A DNA stretch of 64,000 nucleotides from Dasyornis broadbenti. Taxonomy: Eukaryota; Chordata; Aves; Passeriformes; Dasyornithidae. Each line of letters begins with the position of its first letter. The stretch's first letter is position 1. Both the position numbers and the translations under genes were made by a program. The stretch lies in contig VZRN01006638.1 of assembly GCA_013397935.1 (NCBI GenBank), forward strand, positions 1,084,726-1,148,725, given 5' to 3'. Below are positions 41,101 to 50,034 of this stretch, in pieces. The notes beneath the pieces were generated by a model. It had not been told where the DNA came from. It saw only the letters and a list, made by a program, of their open reading frames with translations, and did no database searches.

Positions 41101-44100
41101 GTCCCCTCTCAGGGCCCAGAGGGCCTGAGGCACTGCACGGATACTGTCCATACACATGAATGCTCTGTCTCCCAGGCAAGGTGACCTTGTCCCTGGCATC
41201 CGTAAGGAGCAGGTGCTGTCCTGGAGTGTTCCCTGAGCTATGCTCAGGCACATGCCCAGAGCACGTTGCAGAGCACACCAACAGTGAGGCCACAGGAACA
41301 GCTCCGGGCCACTGCCCAACCTCATCCCCAGGCCCTTTCTACAGTACCCACCCCCTCGGCCACTACACGTGACAGATGGGTGCCAGGCCTTGTTTTTCAG
41401 CCTTGGTATCCTCCCACAGTGCTTTTCCCTCCCACAAACCATCCAGAGTCACCTTTCTCTCCGTGAGGTTAGAGAATTTCACACATGTGATGTGCTGTTA
41501 TCTTCTGTTCCAGTCCTTGGTCAATAGCCCCGAATCAAAAGCAGAACTCCCCTCCTACCTGGCACAGCTTAAGGAGCAGACAGAAAAGGAGCTAAGCACA
41601 ATAAACAATTCTCCAGCAAACATAGGCGCAGTCGTTACCATCCTGGATTTGGTCTCCTCTATCCCAGCAGAGGCAGAGGAGCTCACTATTCAGGTAAGGT
41701 TTTATTTTAAGTCTCATCTACACCTACCAAGCCCTTTGGCCCCTTTAGTCACAGGGGATGATGTTCTCCCTTAAGAAGTTTCACAGTTAGTTAGGATCAA
41801 GATCAGGAAAGTGTTAAGGGAATGAGATGAAATGACAGCAAAGATACAGAGGAGTTTATGAAAACTCAAAATGATGAGGACAAGGAGCCTATGCATGAAA
41901 TAGAAGCTGCTGTAAGCTTTGCAGCCAGAAATATTCAAGGAACCCATGGACTTCTCCAGCATTCTAAGAGAGGAAAGGACAAGGACTGATGGATACAAAA
42001 TTGGACATGAGCCAGCAATGTGCTCTTGCAGCCGACACCCAAGAGTGTCTTGGGCTGCTTAACAGGAAGTGTGACCAGCAGGTGGAGGGAGGTGATTCTG
42101 TCCCTCTGCTCTGCTCTGGTGAGATCCCACCTGGAACATTGCATCCAGCTCTGGGGTTCCCAGGGCAAGAAAGCTGTGGGCATGCTGGAGTGGGTCCCAA
42201 GGAGGGCCACAGAAATGGTCAGAGGGCTGGAGCAGCTGTCCTGTGACAACAGGTTCAGAGAGAGTTGGGATTGTCCAGCCTTGAACAGAGAAGGCTTGAG
42301 GAAGAACTTATTACAGCCTTTCAATACTTAAAGGGGGCTTAAAAGAAGACTTTTTATCAGGGCCTATAGTGACAGGACAAGGGAAAATGGTTTAAACTGA
42401 AAGAGGGCAGGCTTAGATTATGTACTAGGAATAAATTGTTTACTCTGAGGACAGTGAATTGTTACTGCAAGGCACTGGAATAGATTTATCAGAGAAGTTG
42501 TGGATGCCCCAAATCCTGGAAGTGTCCAAAGTCAAGCTGGATGCCCCTGCCCCTGGAAGGGAGGTGGGACTGGATAATCTTTAAATGTCAAAACCATTGT
42601 GTGATTATATGATTCCATGAGTAGAAGTAGGAATAGAAAAAAAAGGTTGAAATAGGAACAGGGAGAGTAAATTCCAGGAACCATGATCAAGCAAGGAAAA
42701 TAAATTGGATGTGACAACAAATGAATAACCAAAGCAACCTTAGAATTGATTGGGAACCTTGATTGTGAGGTCCAGTGGAAAAACACTACTTTTCTGAACA
42801 GAAAAGTGCAAAAAGGCTTGCTGGTTTGTAGATGGAGAACCCTACATGAGAAAGGCCAAGAAATCAAAGACAGCATGAATGCTGAGAAAGAGGAGAAAGA
42901 AGGTTAGAGATTAAAAACTACTAAATAAAAATGCTAAATAATATGTAAAAAAATAGTCACACAGCTCTGCTTTTGGAAACCTGAACTTGCAAACAGAGCA
43001 TGCAGAGAGTTAACAACTGAAGATTTCACATGGACTGAGCAAAATAAGAAAATGCTAGGTTTTTTCAAAAGGCACACCTAAGACCTTGCATAAATTACCA
43101 TCAGAAATAGCAATTAGTTGTATGGGATTTCAGTAACTGCATTATTCTTTTGTTGTTCCAGAATTTCCTATCCACAGTGGACTTAATTGTTGATAATTCC
43201 ACAGCTAAAGTTTGGGAAGACCTGAATAAAGAGAAGACTCAACGAAGTTCTGTGTTACTGCAGTCAGTAGAAAATTTTTCCCTGCGCCTCCAACCAGTTA
43301 ATAACACCATTCCTTCTGTCTGTGCAAACACCATTCAGCTCCAAGGGATAGTTGTCAAGGAAAATAACAACACAGATTATAACAAGGACTTCAGCAGTTC
43401 AGAAAACCTCACAGTCAACGTGCTCATTCGTGAAACTGAAATTCAGACTCTAACCCAAAATTCAACCATTGTCAGTGTGATGTACTCAAAACTTGGACGT
43501 ATTTTGCCCCAGAATGGGTTTGAATATGTGAATGGTTTATTGATAACAACAACTTTGAGCAGCAACAGAAGCCAGAAGTTTGATGTTAATATGACATTTG
43601 CAAAGAAAGACGCGTCTCTAAAGATGCCCAAGTGTGTCTTTTGGAACTTCACACTCAACAATGGTAGGGGGGACTGGGATAATCGTGGCTGCACACCCAC
43701 AGAGTTAGGAGATTATGTCATTTGCTCCTGCAATCACTTGACATCATTCTCCATTCTGATGTCACCTGATAGATCCTCTGAGCCAATCTTTGAAGATTAT
43801 ATTTCCTATGTTGGCCTGGGCATTTCCATCGTGAGCTTGGTGGTCTGCATCATAATTGAATCCTTGGTCTGGAAGTACGTGACCAACAACACAACCTCCT
43901 ACATGCGCCATGTCTGTATTCTCAACATAGCCACGTCGCTCCTGATTGCTGACGTTTGGTTCATTGTCACTGCCTCCATCAGTGATCAAAACCAGCAGGT
44001 GAGCAGAGACATCTGTATCATGGCCACATTCTTCATCCATTTTTTCTACCTGTGTGTCTTTTTCTGGATGCTGAGCCTGGGCCTCATCCTTTTCTACAGA

Positions 44101-47100
44101 CTGGTGTTTATCTTACACAACACAAGCAAGACTGCTCAGAAGGCAGTGGCATTCTGCCTGGGATACGTGTGCCCCTTTGTCATTGCAGTCACCACCATCG
44201 CTGTCACATTGCCAAAGAACAGTTACACACGAAAGGATGTCTGCTGGCTCAACTGGAAGGACAGCAAAGCTCTCCTGGCCTTTGTCATACCTGCCTTGAT
44301 CATTGTGGCCACAAACCTGTTCATCGCCGCAGTTGTTATAATAAAAATTCTGAGGCCAACTATTGGGGATAGGTCAAGCGGACAGGAGAGGAAATCTCTG
44401 TTTCAAATTGGCAAAAGTGTGGCCATCCTGACACCACTGTTAGGCCTCACCTGGGGTTTTGGCCTTGCCACCATCATAAAAAACAGTCATCCAGCTTTCC
44501 ACATCCTCTTTGCTCTGCTCAATGCTTTGCAGGTGGGTTGCAGATATTTTTGTTTCCGCTACGATGATTTAACATAGAGACATTATTGCAGTGCTGTGCT
44601 TGGCAGGGTATAAAAACAGCAGGGAAAAGCTCAGATTTGCCTTACACATCTTTATTCCAAAAGTGCTCTTTGGGAAACCCATTCCAGGAATTCAGCAGTG
44701 CTTCATATTCTCAGTGGCCTTAACAGAGAGAGGTACCTTATAGATAAAGCTGACCTAAAGATAACTTCCAACTTTGCCATTAGTTTTGGGATCAGCTTCA
44801 CTGCTGAAGACCAGGAAAACAGCCCTGTTATGTTCAGGTGGGCAAACTTGAGCATCCCTGTTCTCATTTAGAGTGCACCTGGAGGCATTATGTTACGCTC
44901 TTGTGGGTTCAAGTATAAAAAACATAAAAGTCACCAAGACCAGCTGAGCAGTACTAATGATAAAGAGAGGAATTAACAAAAAGACACAATTGAGAGTTTG
45001 CAGTCAGTATGACCTTTACAACATATTTAGATGGCCGGTAGGATCTCCATACACAGAGATTTCTTAAGAACAAAATAGTTATGTCTACTCTCTCTCTTTA
45101 AAGATAATTCTTAAGAATGGCCATTCTTAAGAAAATGGTATCAAAATTGTGTTCTTCAAATCAAACTCCCTGACCTTTCTCTTGGAACCTGCTAGTTTGC
45201 CTGGAGAGCATAGGCAGGACATGTCTTTCATACAAAACCATTCCTTCTTCCAAATACTTTTAGTACTACCATACTATCTGTGTCACTTTGTAGACCAGGT
45301 AAACACAGAATTTAAATAGACCAGGCCTGGAGAATTCCTGCCAAATCAGCACTCCACTCTGTGATATGCAGTTAGAAAAATGCCCTCTATCAAAGAGTTC
45401 AGGGTTTAAATAGTATCATGGACAATGTTGAAGATAATTATGAGATATTGAAATTAAAGGTTGGTGTCATCAAAGTGCATATAATTATCTGTCTCCTAGG
45501 GATTATTCATTTTGGTGTTTGGGACTCTCTGGGACAAGAAGGTAAGGATTCAAAATATTGCTTGCATTTTATGTTAAAATACTGTTGGAATTTGAGCAGA
45601 ATTTCTGCATTTACTGATTGATCAATTTTTTTAACAAATAGATACAAGAAGCCCTATTGAAGAGGAATTCCATGTCCAAATGGAGTTCACAGCAATCAAA
45701 GGTTAGAACCTTGACCTAAGAATGTATTTCAGTTACTGCTGTTTAGTCTAACATTCCCCAGTGCACCTTATATTCTGGATTATTTATTAGAATAAGTGAG
45801 AGAGGACACTAACAACATAAATATGATAATATCCCCTTTTTCAAAGTTCATTATTTTGACTACAGTTGTTCAAAAATGAGATGTAGGTTAGTGAACATTT
45901 GCATTAAATTCCGCAACAAATAAACTATAAAATGTAACTGAAATTTTTAGTTAGAAAACAGAAAATGTCTCTGGCACTATTATTTATTCCCAACCTGAGA
46001 GAAATGCAAGGAGGGCTTCTTGGGGAATTGTTGTTTCAACTTACACTTCTGCATTCATAGCACCTTATGAAAAATGTCAGGATGTGTAAGAATCTTAGAA
46101 TTGTTTGGGTTGGAAGGGACCTTCAAGATATCTGGCTTCAACACCCACCTCCCCCTCATCCTGAGCTGCCTATGGTGCTGGCATCATCCTGAAATGACAA
46201 TAAAGTATGATTTTATATTGATATCTGAACAGGGTTTATTCAGAAGAGCCTGTACAGGTATTGCTAAAGAACTAGGAAGCCAACTTAAGAGCAAGGACAA
46301 TTAAGAAGATGAGGACATGGGCTCAAAGGAATTAAGGAGTCCCTTAGAGCTGAACTGTCAGTTCAGAAGAGCAGCACTGGATCAAATCACTCCAACTTCC
46401 ACAGGAATTGCTGAAGTTGGAATGTACCCTCAGAGATCATCTTGTACGACACTCCCATCAGAGCATGGTCAGACAGAGCTCAGAGCTGTGTCCAGTTGGG
46501 GTTTGAGTAGCTCCAAGGAGGGAGACACTGCAATCTCTGTGTGCAGCCTTTTCCTGTGTTTGACCACCCTCACAGTGGGAAAGTTTCCTCTTTAATGGGA
46601 TTTCCTGTATTTCTCTTTGTTTTCAATGCATCTTGTCCTTACACTGGGCACCAAGGAGAAAAGTCTGGCTCTGTCTTTACTCTGTTCCAGTCAGACAGCC
46701 ACCAGCATGTCCTGGCATTGGGTTTGTTCCTCCCCAGGGACAGGAGTATGTTGCATTTCCCTTTGCTGAACTTCATAAGATTCCTATAATTCCATTTCTC
46801 CAGCCTGTTGAGGTCTAAGAATGAGCAAATAAAGCAATATCAAAGTCTGTGATTAAGCTTTTATATGTGATTCATTTACCTTCTTCCTCCACCATGTTAT
46901 GATATAGGTGACAATACACAACACTGCCTAATTTCCAAGGTACAACAAACAAATGAAGAAGGATTGAACAGAAAAAGATGTGCTTTCCGTACCTTTTTTT
47001 TAACACATCTTTGGAGGAATCCCATTCAATTCTCAAACTACTCCAGAACTGAAAAAGAAACTTCATTTTAGCAGCAAAAAGTTCCTTCCATTACATCTGG

Positions 47101-48741
47101 ACTGCAGAGACTTGTGTTCCAATGCCCTCTAGCGTGTCAAGATAACTTTGCTTCGGATTACCTCAGGCTGCCTGCCGTCAAGGACAATCCCCATTCACAC
47201 AAATCTTAGCTTTTTCTGCCTACCCTAATGGCCATACTGCCACAGATAAGGGACCAAGACCCCTTACTGCTTGTTAGGACAGACTCTGGAGCCTAAGGCA
47301 TCTTCCCTGGCCAACAGTTAGCGCCTTGTAGTTTCTTTTAAAGTTGATCCCCTTCATCACTATCATAAACATGCAAATGTGCAAACTTGATACCTCACAA
47401 ACATCTAACTTGGCCTTCTGTGGATTGTTTGCTCACATTACTGAGACAAAGTTTATTGGAACATTTTTTTTTTTCTCTCCCTGAAATAGGGCTACAAAGA
47501 AAGTTCTAAGCTTTTGACAAAAAACAAATTTTCTCTCTTACAGTCATCCTCCCTGATCCTGGTGACACCAATGTTTGCTATGAGCTACCCATTTTCAAGA
47601 ACCTTTAATAACTTATGTGGAAAAACAGGTATGTGACAGTAGATCTCCCTTACTGAAGCACAAACAAGGTTTTGCCTTCATTCTTGCTCTCAGGGTCTAT
47701 CTCTCCTGATATCCATCAATCTGTTTGTCTCTCCATGTATCTGTAGATAGTGTTTAATTTTCTAATGCAAAGGAACTACAATAAGGCAATTGTAGCATAA
47801 TGCTAGCAGCACAATTGTCTATCTCTAAAACAATTACTGGATGTTTCACCAATTCTAAACTCCACTAATTAGCTTTGTTTTGAGCTTAATGAGATCATGA
47901 TTCATTTACTCTGCACCACCTTGGAGCTGTATTTCTTCAAAAGTTCTGGGTCACATTTTATGGACATCACCATTTCAGTTATGACTTTATCTTGCAAAAA
48001 GCACTGCTAGAAATATTACTTAATTTCTAAGTGCCCAATCTTTCTATCCAAACATTGTTCAGAGAAGATGGTGACATTCGGTCAAAGTGGGATGTGAAGG
48101 AGTTTAATGTGAGCAATCAACTGATTTTTAAAAGCCTTTTTATTAGTCAGGTAATGGAACAAGGAGACAGGACTACACTAGCCAGACACAGAAGCCTCCC
48201 ACCACAAGAATGAGAGTTGCCCACAACTGCTTTTCATGCTACTGCCACCTGAAACTCCTCTTTTATAAGCACTCCTCCACACACTGCTCTTGGTCTCCCT
48301 GCACTTGGGTCTTAGTTTAGAGCCTTGTAGTCATAAGAGGGAGGGAGCTGGGATTCATCTCAGGAGCCCGTGGATATGTTGTGTTCTGGATGTGTCCCCA
48401 TGCTTCAGGAGAAGCACAAAATCCCTCCATTTATGTGAGTAAATCACTGCTGTGGCATGGTTGGCAACTCAAGCTGACACATCCCTGCTGAGTCACCAAG
48501 CACAGTGAGTCCTGTGGTTGCTGGTGTTGCTGTAATCCAGGGCTGCAGGGCAAGGCAGAGCCACCTTGGCCACCAGCACGGGTGTTAACTGTCCTTACTT
48601 TGCAGTGCCAACATGTCCCGGGCTCTCTATCCTTGTCGAATCACTGTGCTTTTTTTTGCAGGAAAATACAGAGTATCTTCTTCAGAGCCATCCACCTCTT
48701 CCACTGAAAACACTTCCAAGGCATATTCCTTGCTGAACTGA
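26098..48741 (+). CDS. ADGRF5: ADGRF5 (GPR116), adhesion GPCR F5, complete coding region in 20 exons
   Basis: Exons joined: 26098-26199, 28332-28392, 28957-29127, 30420-30599, 30963-31090, 31549-31607, 32276-32418, 33260-33466, 35857-36090, 37441-37605, 37727-37945, 38196-38414, 39326-39478, 40727-40923, 41514-41693, 43162-44532, 45500-45541, 45642-45701, 47544-47628, 48662-48741. All have AG/GT borders and compatible phases. They give 1351 residues, against about 1346 in human (from memory). Order: signal peptide (1-about 20); furin site RQKR (50-53); Cys-rich EGF-like segment (about 112-171); SEA domain (about 172-281) with G236|S237; three Ig-like domains (about 282-629); GAIN domain with GPS cleavage at HL999|T1000; seven TM helices (from about 1019); cytoplasmic tail ending SLLN. 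Family knowledge: a plasma-membrane receptor that in mammals restrains lung surfactant in alveolar type II cells, reported to couple to Gq/11. Identity is firm from the 7TM exon and C-tail. Confidence 0.97.
28332..28392 (+). CDS. ADGRF5: ADGRF5 coding exon 2: furin site
   Basis: Codes for residues 35-54, from phase 0 to phase 1. It contains RQKR at 50-53, a consensus furin site found at the same place in mammalian ADGRF5. The acceptor is a T-run with CCCCACAG and the donor is gtacgt. Confidence 0.93.
28504..28645 (-). mobile_element. ERVL-type LTR fragment in an ADGRF5 intron
   Basis: The start resembles the avian LTR end in reverse complement: 'tgtggttcaaccccagctaa', 'gcaccacagtgccactcgct' and 'agtgggatggggaacagaat'. 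Only the 3' end of the LTR is recognisable. It lies about 110 bases after the furin-site exon. Confidence 0.7.
28957..29127 (+). CDS. ADGRF5: ADGRF5 coding exon 3: N-terminal β-rich segment
   Basis: Codes for residues 55-111, phase 1 to 1. It contains the motif EYTVDIEVS, close to the human EYTVNIEIS, and ends in the sequon-containing stretch NINITT. The acceptor is ctttcag and the donor is gtgggt. Reading through the donor stays open for about 48 codons. Confidence 0.93.
30420..30599 (+). CDS. ADGRF5: ADGRF5 coding exon 4: cysteine-rich EGF-like segment
   Basis: Codes for residues 112-171, phase 1 to 1, with eight cysteines including adjacent SCCFC. The core CENGYAWP aligns with the human CETGYGWP, and YGPYC near the end aligns with NGPFC. 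The number of cysteines matches human as I recall it, but two sit at different places. Confidence 0.93.
30963..31090 (+). CDS. ADGRF5: ADGRF5 coding exon 5: SEA domain, first part
   Basis: Codes for residues 172-214, phase 1 to 0. SVRLDTDFQDDL and YKADLETA correspond to the first β-strand and helix of the SEA fold seen in mammalian ADGRF5 (VRLNVGFQEDL, YKTDLETA). Confidence 0.95.
31549..31607 (+). CDS. ADGRF5: ADGRF5 coding exon 6: SEA domain, middle
   Basis: Codes for residues 215-233 and two bases of 234, phase 0 to 2. The motif LPGFVSATVMGF matches the human LPGFKGVTVTGF. This 59-base exon is clearly bounded by tttacag and gtaagt. Confidence 0.93.
32276..32418 (+). CDS. ADGRF5: ADGRF5 coding exon 7: SEA domain with cleavage motif
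   Basis: Codes for residues 234-281, phase 2 to 1. PGSVSVNYEV carries the SEA autoproteolysis motif, G236|S237-V-S-V, equivalent to the human GSVVV. The rest completes the SEA domain. The acceptor is atgtttag and the donor is gtaagt. Confidence 0.95.
33260..33466 (+). CDS. ADGRF5: ADGRF5 coding exon 8: Ig-like domain 1, first part
   Basis: Codes for residues 282-350, phase 1 to 1. IFEGDRVRLTC holds the first Ig cysteine, ATWYHF the core tryptophan, and it ends TTKDSG, the usual 'D-x-G-x-Y-x-C' lead-in. Several N-glycosylation sequons are present. Confidence 0.95.
34133..34700 (-). mobile_element. Retroviral LTR (minus strand) in an ADGRF5 intron
   Basis: It starts TGTCGCGGTCAGGG on the + strand, that is, the LTR 3' end reversed. 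On the minus strand a TATA-like box (CATATAAAC, near 34442-34450) is followed about 75 bases on by AATAAA (34369-34374), the order expected for U3/R. It is CpG-rich near 34133-34240. Primer-binding or gag sequence is not seen, so it looks like a solo LTR. The right edge is uncertain because it abuts a CR1 copy. Confidence 0.65.
34715..35421 (+). mobile_element. CR1 LINE 3' part in an ADGRF5 intron
   Basis: Sense-orientation CR1 of about 700 bases. It shows 'gggtcctggtcaatgg', 'atgagtcagcagtgccctgg', 'agactgaggggagacctcat', 'gggcactggaacaggctccc', 'aggtcccttccaacac', and the terminal 'attctgtgattctgtgat'. It lies directly after the minus-strand LTR. Confidence 0.92.
35857..36090 (+). CDS. ADGRF5: ADGRF5 coding exon 9: Ig1 end and Ig2 start
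   Basis: Codes for residues 351-428, phase 1 to 1. GSYKC supplies the second cysteine of Ig1. After a linker, IDVTCNS and LLSCC begin Ig2, and LKVSWKVNG supplies its tryptophan strand, as in the human 'SKVEWKQEG'. Confidence 0.95.
37441..37605 (+). CDS. ADGRF5: ADGRF5 coding exon 10: Ig-like domain 2, second part
   Basis: Codes for residues 429-483, phase 1 to 1. TTYTCELETGHGARR matches the human VIYTCEFISAYGARG and gives the closing Ig2 cysteine. The donor is gtgagg. Confidence 0.95.
37727..37945 (+). CDS. ADGRF5: ADGRF5 coding exon 11: Ig-like domain 3, first part
   Basis: Codes for residues 484-556, phase 1 to 1. VSEGHAFNVTCESDVNNYD closely matches the human SEGQNFSIKCISDVSNYD. It ends SVLTVKSATQDW, before the closing cysteine in the next exon. 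The preceding intron is only 121 bases. Confidence 0.96.
38196..38414 (+). CDS. ADGRF5: ADGRF5 coding exon 12: Ig3 end and linker
   Basis: Codes for residues 557-629, phase 1 to 1. GIYICTF closes Ig3. SLPLKQNIVIDP and LECCIS follow, matching the human 'PLPLKLNIMVDP' and 'IKCCIE' segment before the GAIN region. Confidence 0.95.
39326..39478 (+). CDS. ADGRF5: ADGRF5 coding exon 13: Cys-containing linker
   Basis: Codes for residues 630-680, phase 1 to 1. Cysteines occur in LFCYMFN, KGCSEG and AYCKF, aligning with the human 'QVCYKHNFN' region. It is lysine-rich at the start. Its acceptor tract is built from a CATC tandem repeat. Confidence 0.88.
40727..40923 (+). CDS. ADGRF5: ADGRF5 coding exon 14: hormone-receptor-like motif
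   Basis: Codes for residues 681-746, phase 1 to 0. KVSCSDKLGIGTEG aligns with the human ITCQDPVIGVGEPG. YQCIKGSWKVARNDC is the C-x(5)-W-x(5)-C pattern just before GAIN, followed by the GAIN helix start APINSLL-like GPINDLL. Confidence 0.95.
41514..41693 (+). CDS. ADGRF5: ADGRF5 coding exon 15: GAIN subdomain A
   Basis: Codes for residues 747-806, phase 0 to 0. It is mostly helical, with LPSYLAQLKEQTEKE and ANIGAVVTILDLVSS, the latter very close to the human 'GSLGAIINILDLLST'. Confidence 0.95.
41980..42620 (+). mobile_element. CR1 LINE 3' part in an ADGRF5 intron
   Basis: Sense-orientation CR1: 'ttggacatgagccagcaatg', 'ctcttgcagcc', 'tgctctggtgagatcccacc', 'gggcatgctggagtgggt', 'ggatgcccctgcccctggaa', and a degraded octamer end 'gtgtgattatatgattcc'. 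It lies between the GAIN exon and the 7TM exon. Confidence 0.9.
43162..44532 (+). CDS. ADGRF5: ADGRF5 coding exon 16: GAIN-B, GPS and most of 7TM
   Basis: Codes for residues 807-1263 in one 1371-base exon, phase 0 to 0. GPS cysteines are C964, C983, C994 and C996. The cleavage motif is HL999|T1000, followed by the tethered-agonist sequence TSFSILM. TM1 starts near 1019 (ISYVGLG). TM2 carries YMRHVC, TM3 FFIHFFYL, TM4 CLGYVCP, ECL2 DVCWLNW, TM5 FVIPALIIV, TM6 LTPLLGLTWGFG, and TM7 starts FHILFALLNALQ. The donor is gtgggt. Identity to mammalian ADGRF5 is high in this exon, which makes the gene call firm. Confidence 0.98.
45500..45541 (+). CDS. ADGRF5: ADGRF5 coding exon 17: end of TM7
   Basis: A 42-base exon for residues 1264-1277, GLFILVFGTLWDKK, completing TM7 (human GLFILLFGCLWDLK). 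It is bounded by cctag and gtaagg, phase 0 to 0. Confidence 0.95.
45642..45701 (+). CDS. ADGRF5: ADGRF5 coding exon 18: cytoplasmic tail
   Basis: A 60-base exon for residues 1278-1297, with IQEALLKRNSMSKWSSQQSK (human VQEALLNKFSLSRWSSQHSK). The intron before it is only 100 bases. The donor gttaga is weak, with T at +3. Read-through would add five codons and stop. Confidence 0.95.
46096..46196 (-). mobile_element. CR1 LINE tail fragment
   Basis: 'cttagaattgtttgggttgg' followed by 'aagggaccttcaagatatct' and 'caacacccacctccccc' is a short reversed CR1 3' end inside an ADGRF5 intron. Confidence 0.75.
46395..46820 (-). mobile_element. CR1 LINE fragment (divergent)
   Basis: CR1-like blocks in reverse complement: 'ccctcagagatcatcttgta', 'ccaaggagggagacactgca', 'ccctttgctgaacttcataa' and 'atttctccagcctgttgagg'. 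It is more diverged than the other copies. It may be a separate subfamily from the neighbouring tail. Confidence 0.65.
47544..47628 (+). CDS. ADGRF5: ADGRF5 coding exon 19: cytoplasmic tail
   Basis: Codes for residues 1298-1325, phase 0 to 1. VTPMFAMSYPFSRTFNNLCG matches the human STPVFSMSSPISRRFNNLFG, with a cysteine replacing phenylalanine. Acceptor cttacag, donor gtatgt. Confidence 0.93.
48662..48741 (+). CDS. ADGRF5: ADGRF5 coding exon 20: C-terminus and stop
   Basis: Codes for residues 1326-1351 starting GKYRVSS, serine/threonine-rich, ending AYSLLN and TGA at 48739-48741 (human ends SSLLN). The acceptor is a T-run with GCAG. Confidence 0.95.
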
Positions 48742-49580
48742 AGCACTGCCAATGCTAAATTGTGAAACTCTGAAGGGACCTGTTCCAAGACACACACAGA
48801 AAGTACCTGGGAAGTGGAAAGTCAGCAGGAACTGGCCTGCTTCATTTTGACTAAACTGTGCCTTGGTGCATTCTGCTGGAATTATCATTTCTGGGTAATG
48901 TGTAAGGCAGGGAAGCTGAGAGAGGTGGAATTTTACAAGGTCTGCCAATCCCAGAAGAGATGACAAGGATTTGAAGGCCTTCAAGTGCAAGAAAGGACAT
49001 TGGGAGTGAAGAATTCTCAGCCCTTAAGTGGGTGCTTAGCACTACGCAGTACTGAGCCATGAATTGCAATGCTTCACACAGTTGTTGTCCAGTGGATTTG
49101 GTATTTCCCCTATCAACTCTCTGAGAGATCCCAAAGGCCTGTGTAGATACACAAGTACCTCCCAGCTTCTCTCCTGCCCTCCTATTATTGTCTGGAAAGG
49201 CCATAGTGGTATCCACTTTCTATTTAAGACTTTCTAGAACCAAAAATTCCCAACTGAGAAGGCCCATTTCAGATCTTCACTTTTGACTTACATAAAATGA
49301 AGACCGTGATGATTCCTGCATGTTCTTCTTTCAGATGGAAAGACTGAAAGCTCCATGTGGCACTTTTTTGATGAAAAGGAAACTTTATGACCTTAACAAT
49401 ATTTTCCTTTCCCTTGATATGTAATGTGGTAAGACAGATGGTTGCTGCCCACAGCCACAGAGGAGACTGCATTTGGTTAATGTGCAAGGAGTGCCTTGTG
49501 TAAAGTCTGTATATTTGGGTCTCCTCTCAGAGGATAATCATGCTTGGAAGACTCAGAGAATAAACTGTGTGGTGAATCTA
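48742..49580 (+). other. ADGRF5 3' UTR (short form, predicted)
   Basis: No further splice or coding signal follows the stop. An AATAAA hexamer at 49559-49564 would end the transcript near 49580. The exact end is inferred. Confidence 0.6.
49559..49564 (+). terminator. ADGRF5 polyadenylation signal AATAAA (proximal)
   Basis: Canonical hexamer 818 bases after the stop codon. Confidence 0.6.
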
Positions 49581-50009
49581 AATCCCCATGTGCCAGGCAG
49601 GATGAATGGTTTTATATAAATTATTGCTTTTATGCTACATTTGTGGAACCAGTTATTTCAAGCCTGTACACCTTTAAAGGCAGGACTCTTGTCTTGAGAA
49701 GAACATGAAAATTATTTCTAATGCACACAAGTGTTACAAAATTTAATGTACAGTATGGTAGATGGAATCATGAAGATTTGGATTTGAGGCCAATATCAAA
49801 TACTGCAGTCAGGTGGTACAACCCTGTTTGATTGTTGGGGAATCAGGCCTGTGTTTGCCAATGGTGAACCTGTTCCCAGAACTTTGGGATGAATCAGGAT
49901 GGGAAACTGTTCCCCACGGTTAGAAGCACTTATGATGTTTTGGTATGGGCAAGGTGGGGATGACTGAAAACAATAATCAAGCATCAATCAAATGTGGTAT
50001 TCATATGGA

Positions 50010-50015
50010 AATAAA
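50010..50015 (+). terminator. ADGRF5 polyadenylation signal AATAAA (distal)
   Basis: A second canonical hexamer, followed by 'ttgttattttctt', a U-rich downstream context. It would extend the UTR by about 450 bases. Confidence 0.5.
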
Positions 50016-50034
50016 TTGTTATTTTCTTCAACAT

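Noticed and set aside
43762..44040. Minus-strand open frame opposite the 7TM exon
   Set aside because: Antisense shadow of the ADGRF5 exon, with no motif of its own.
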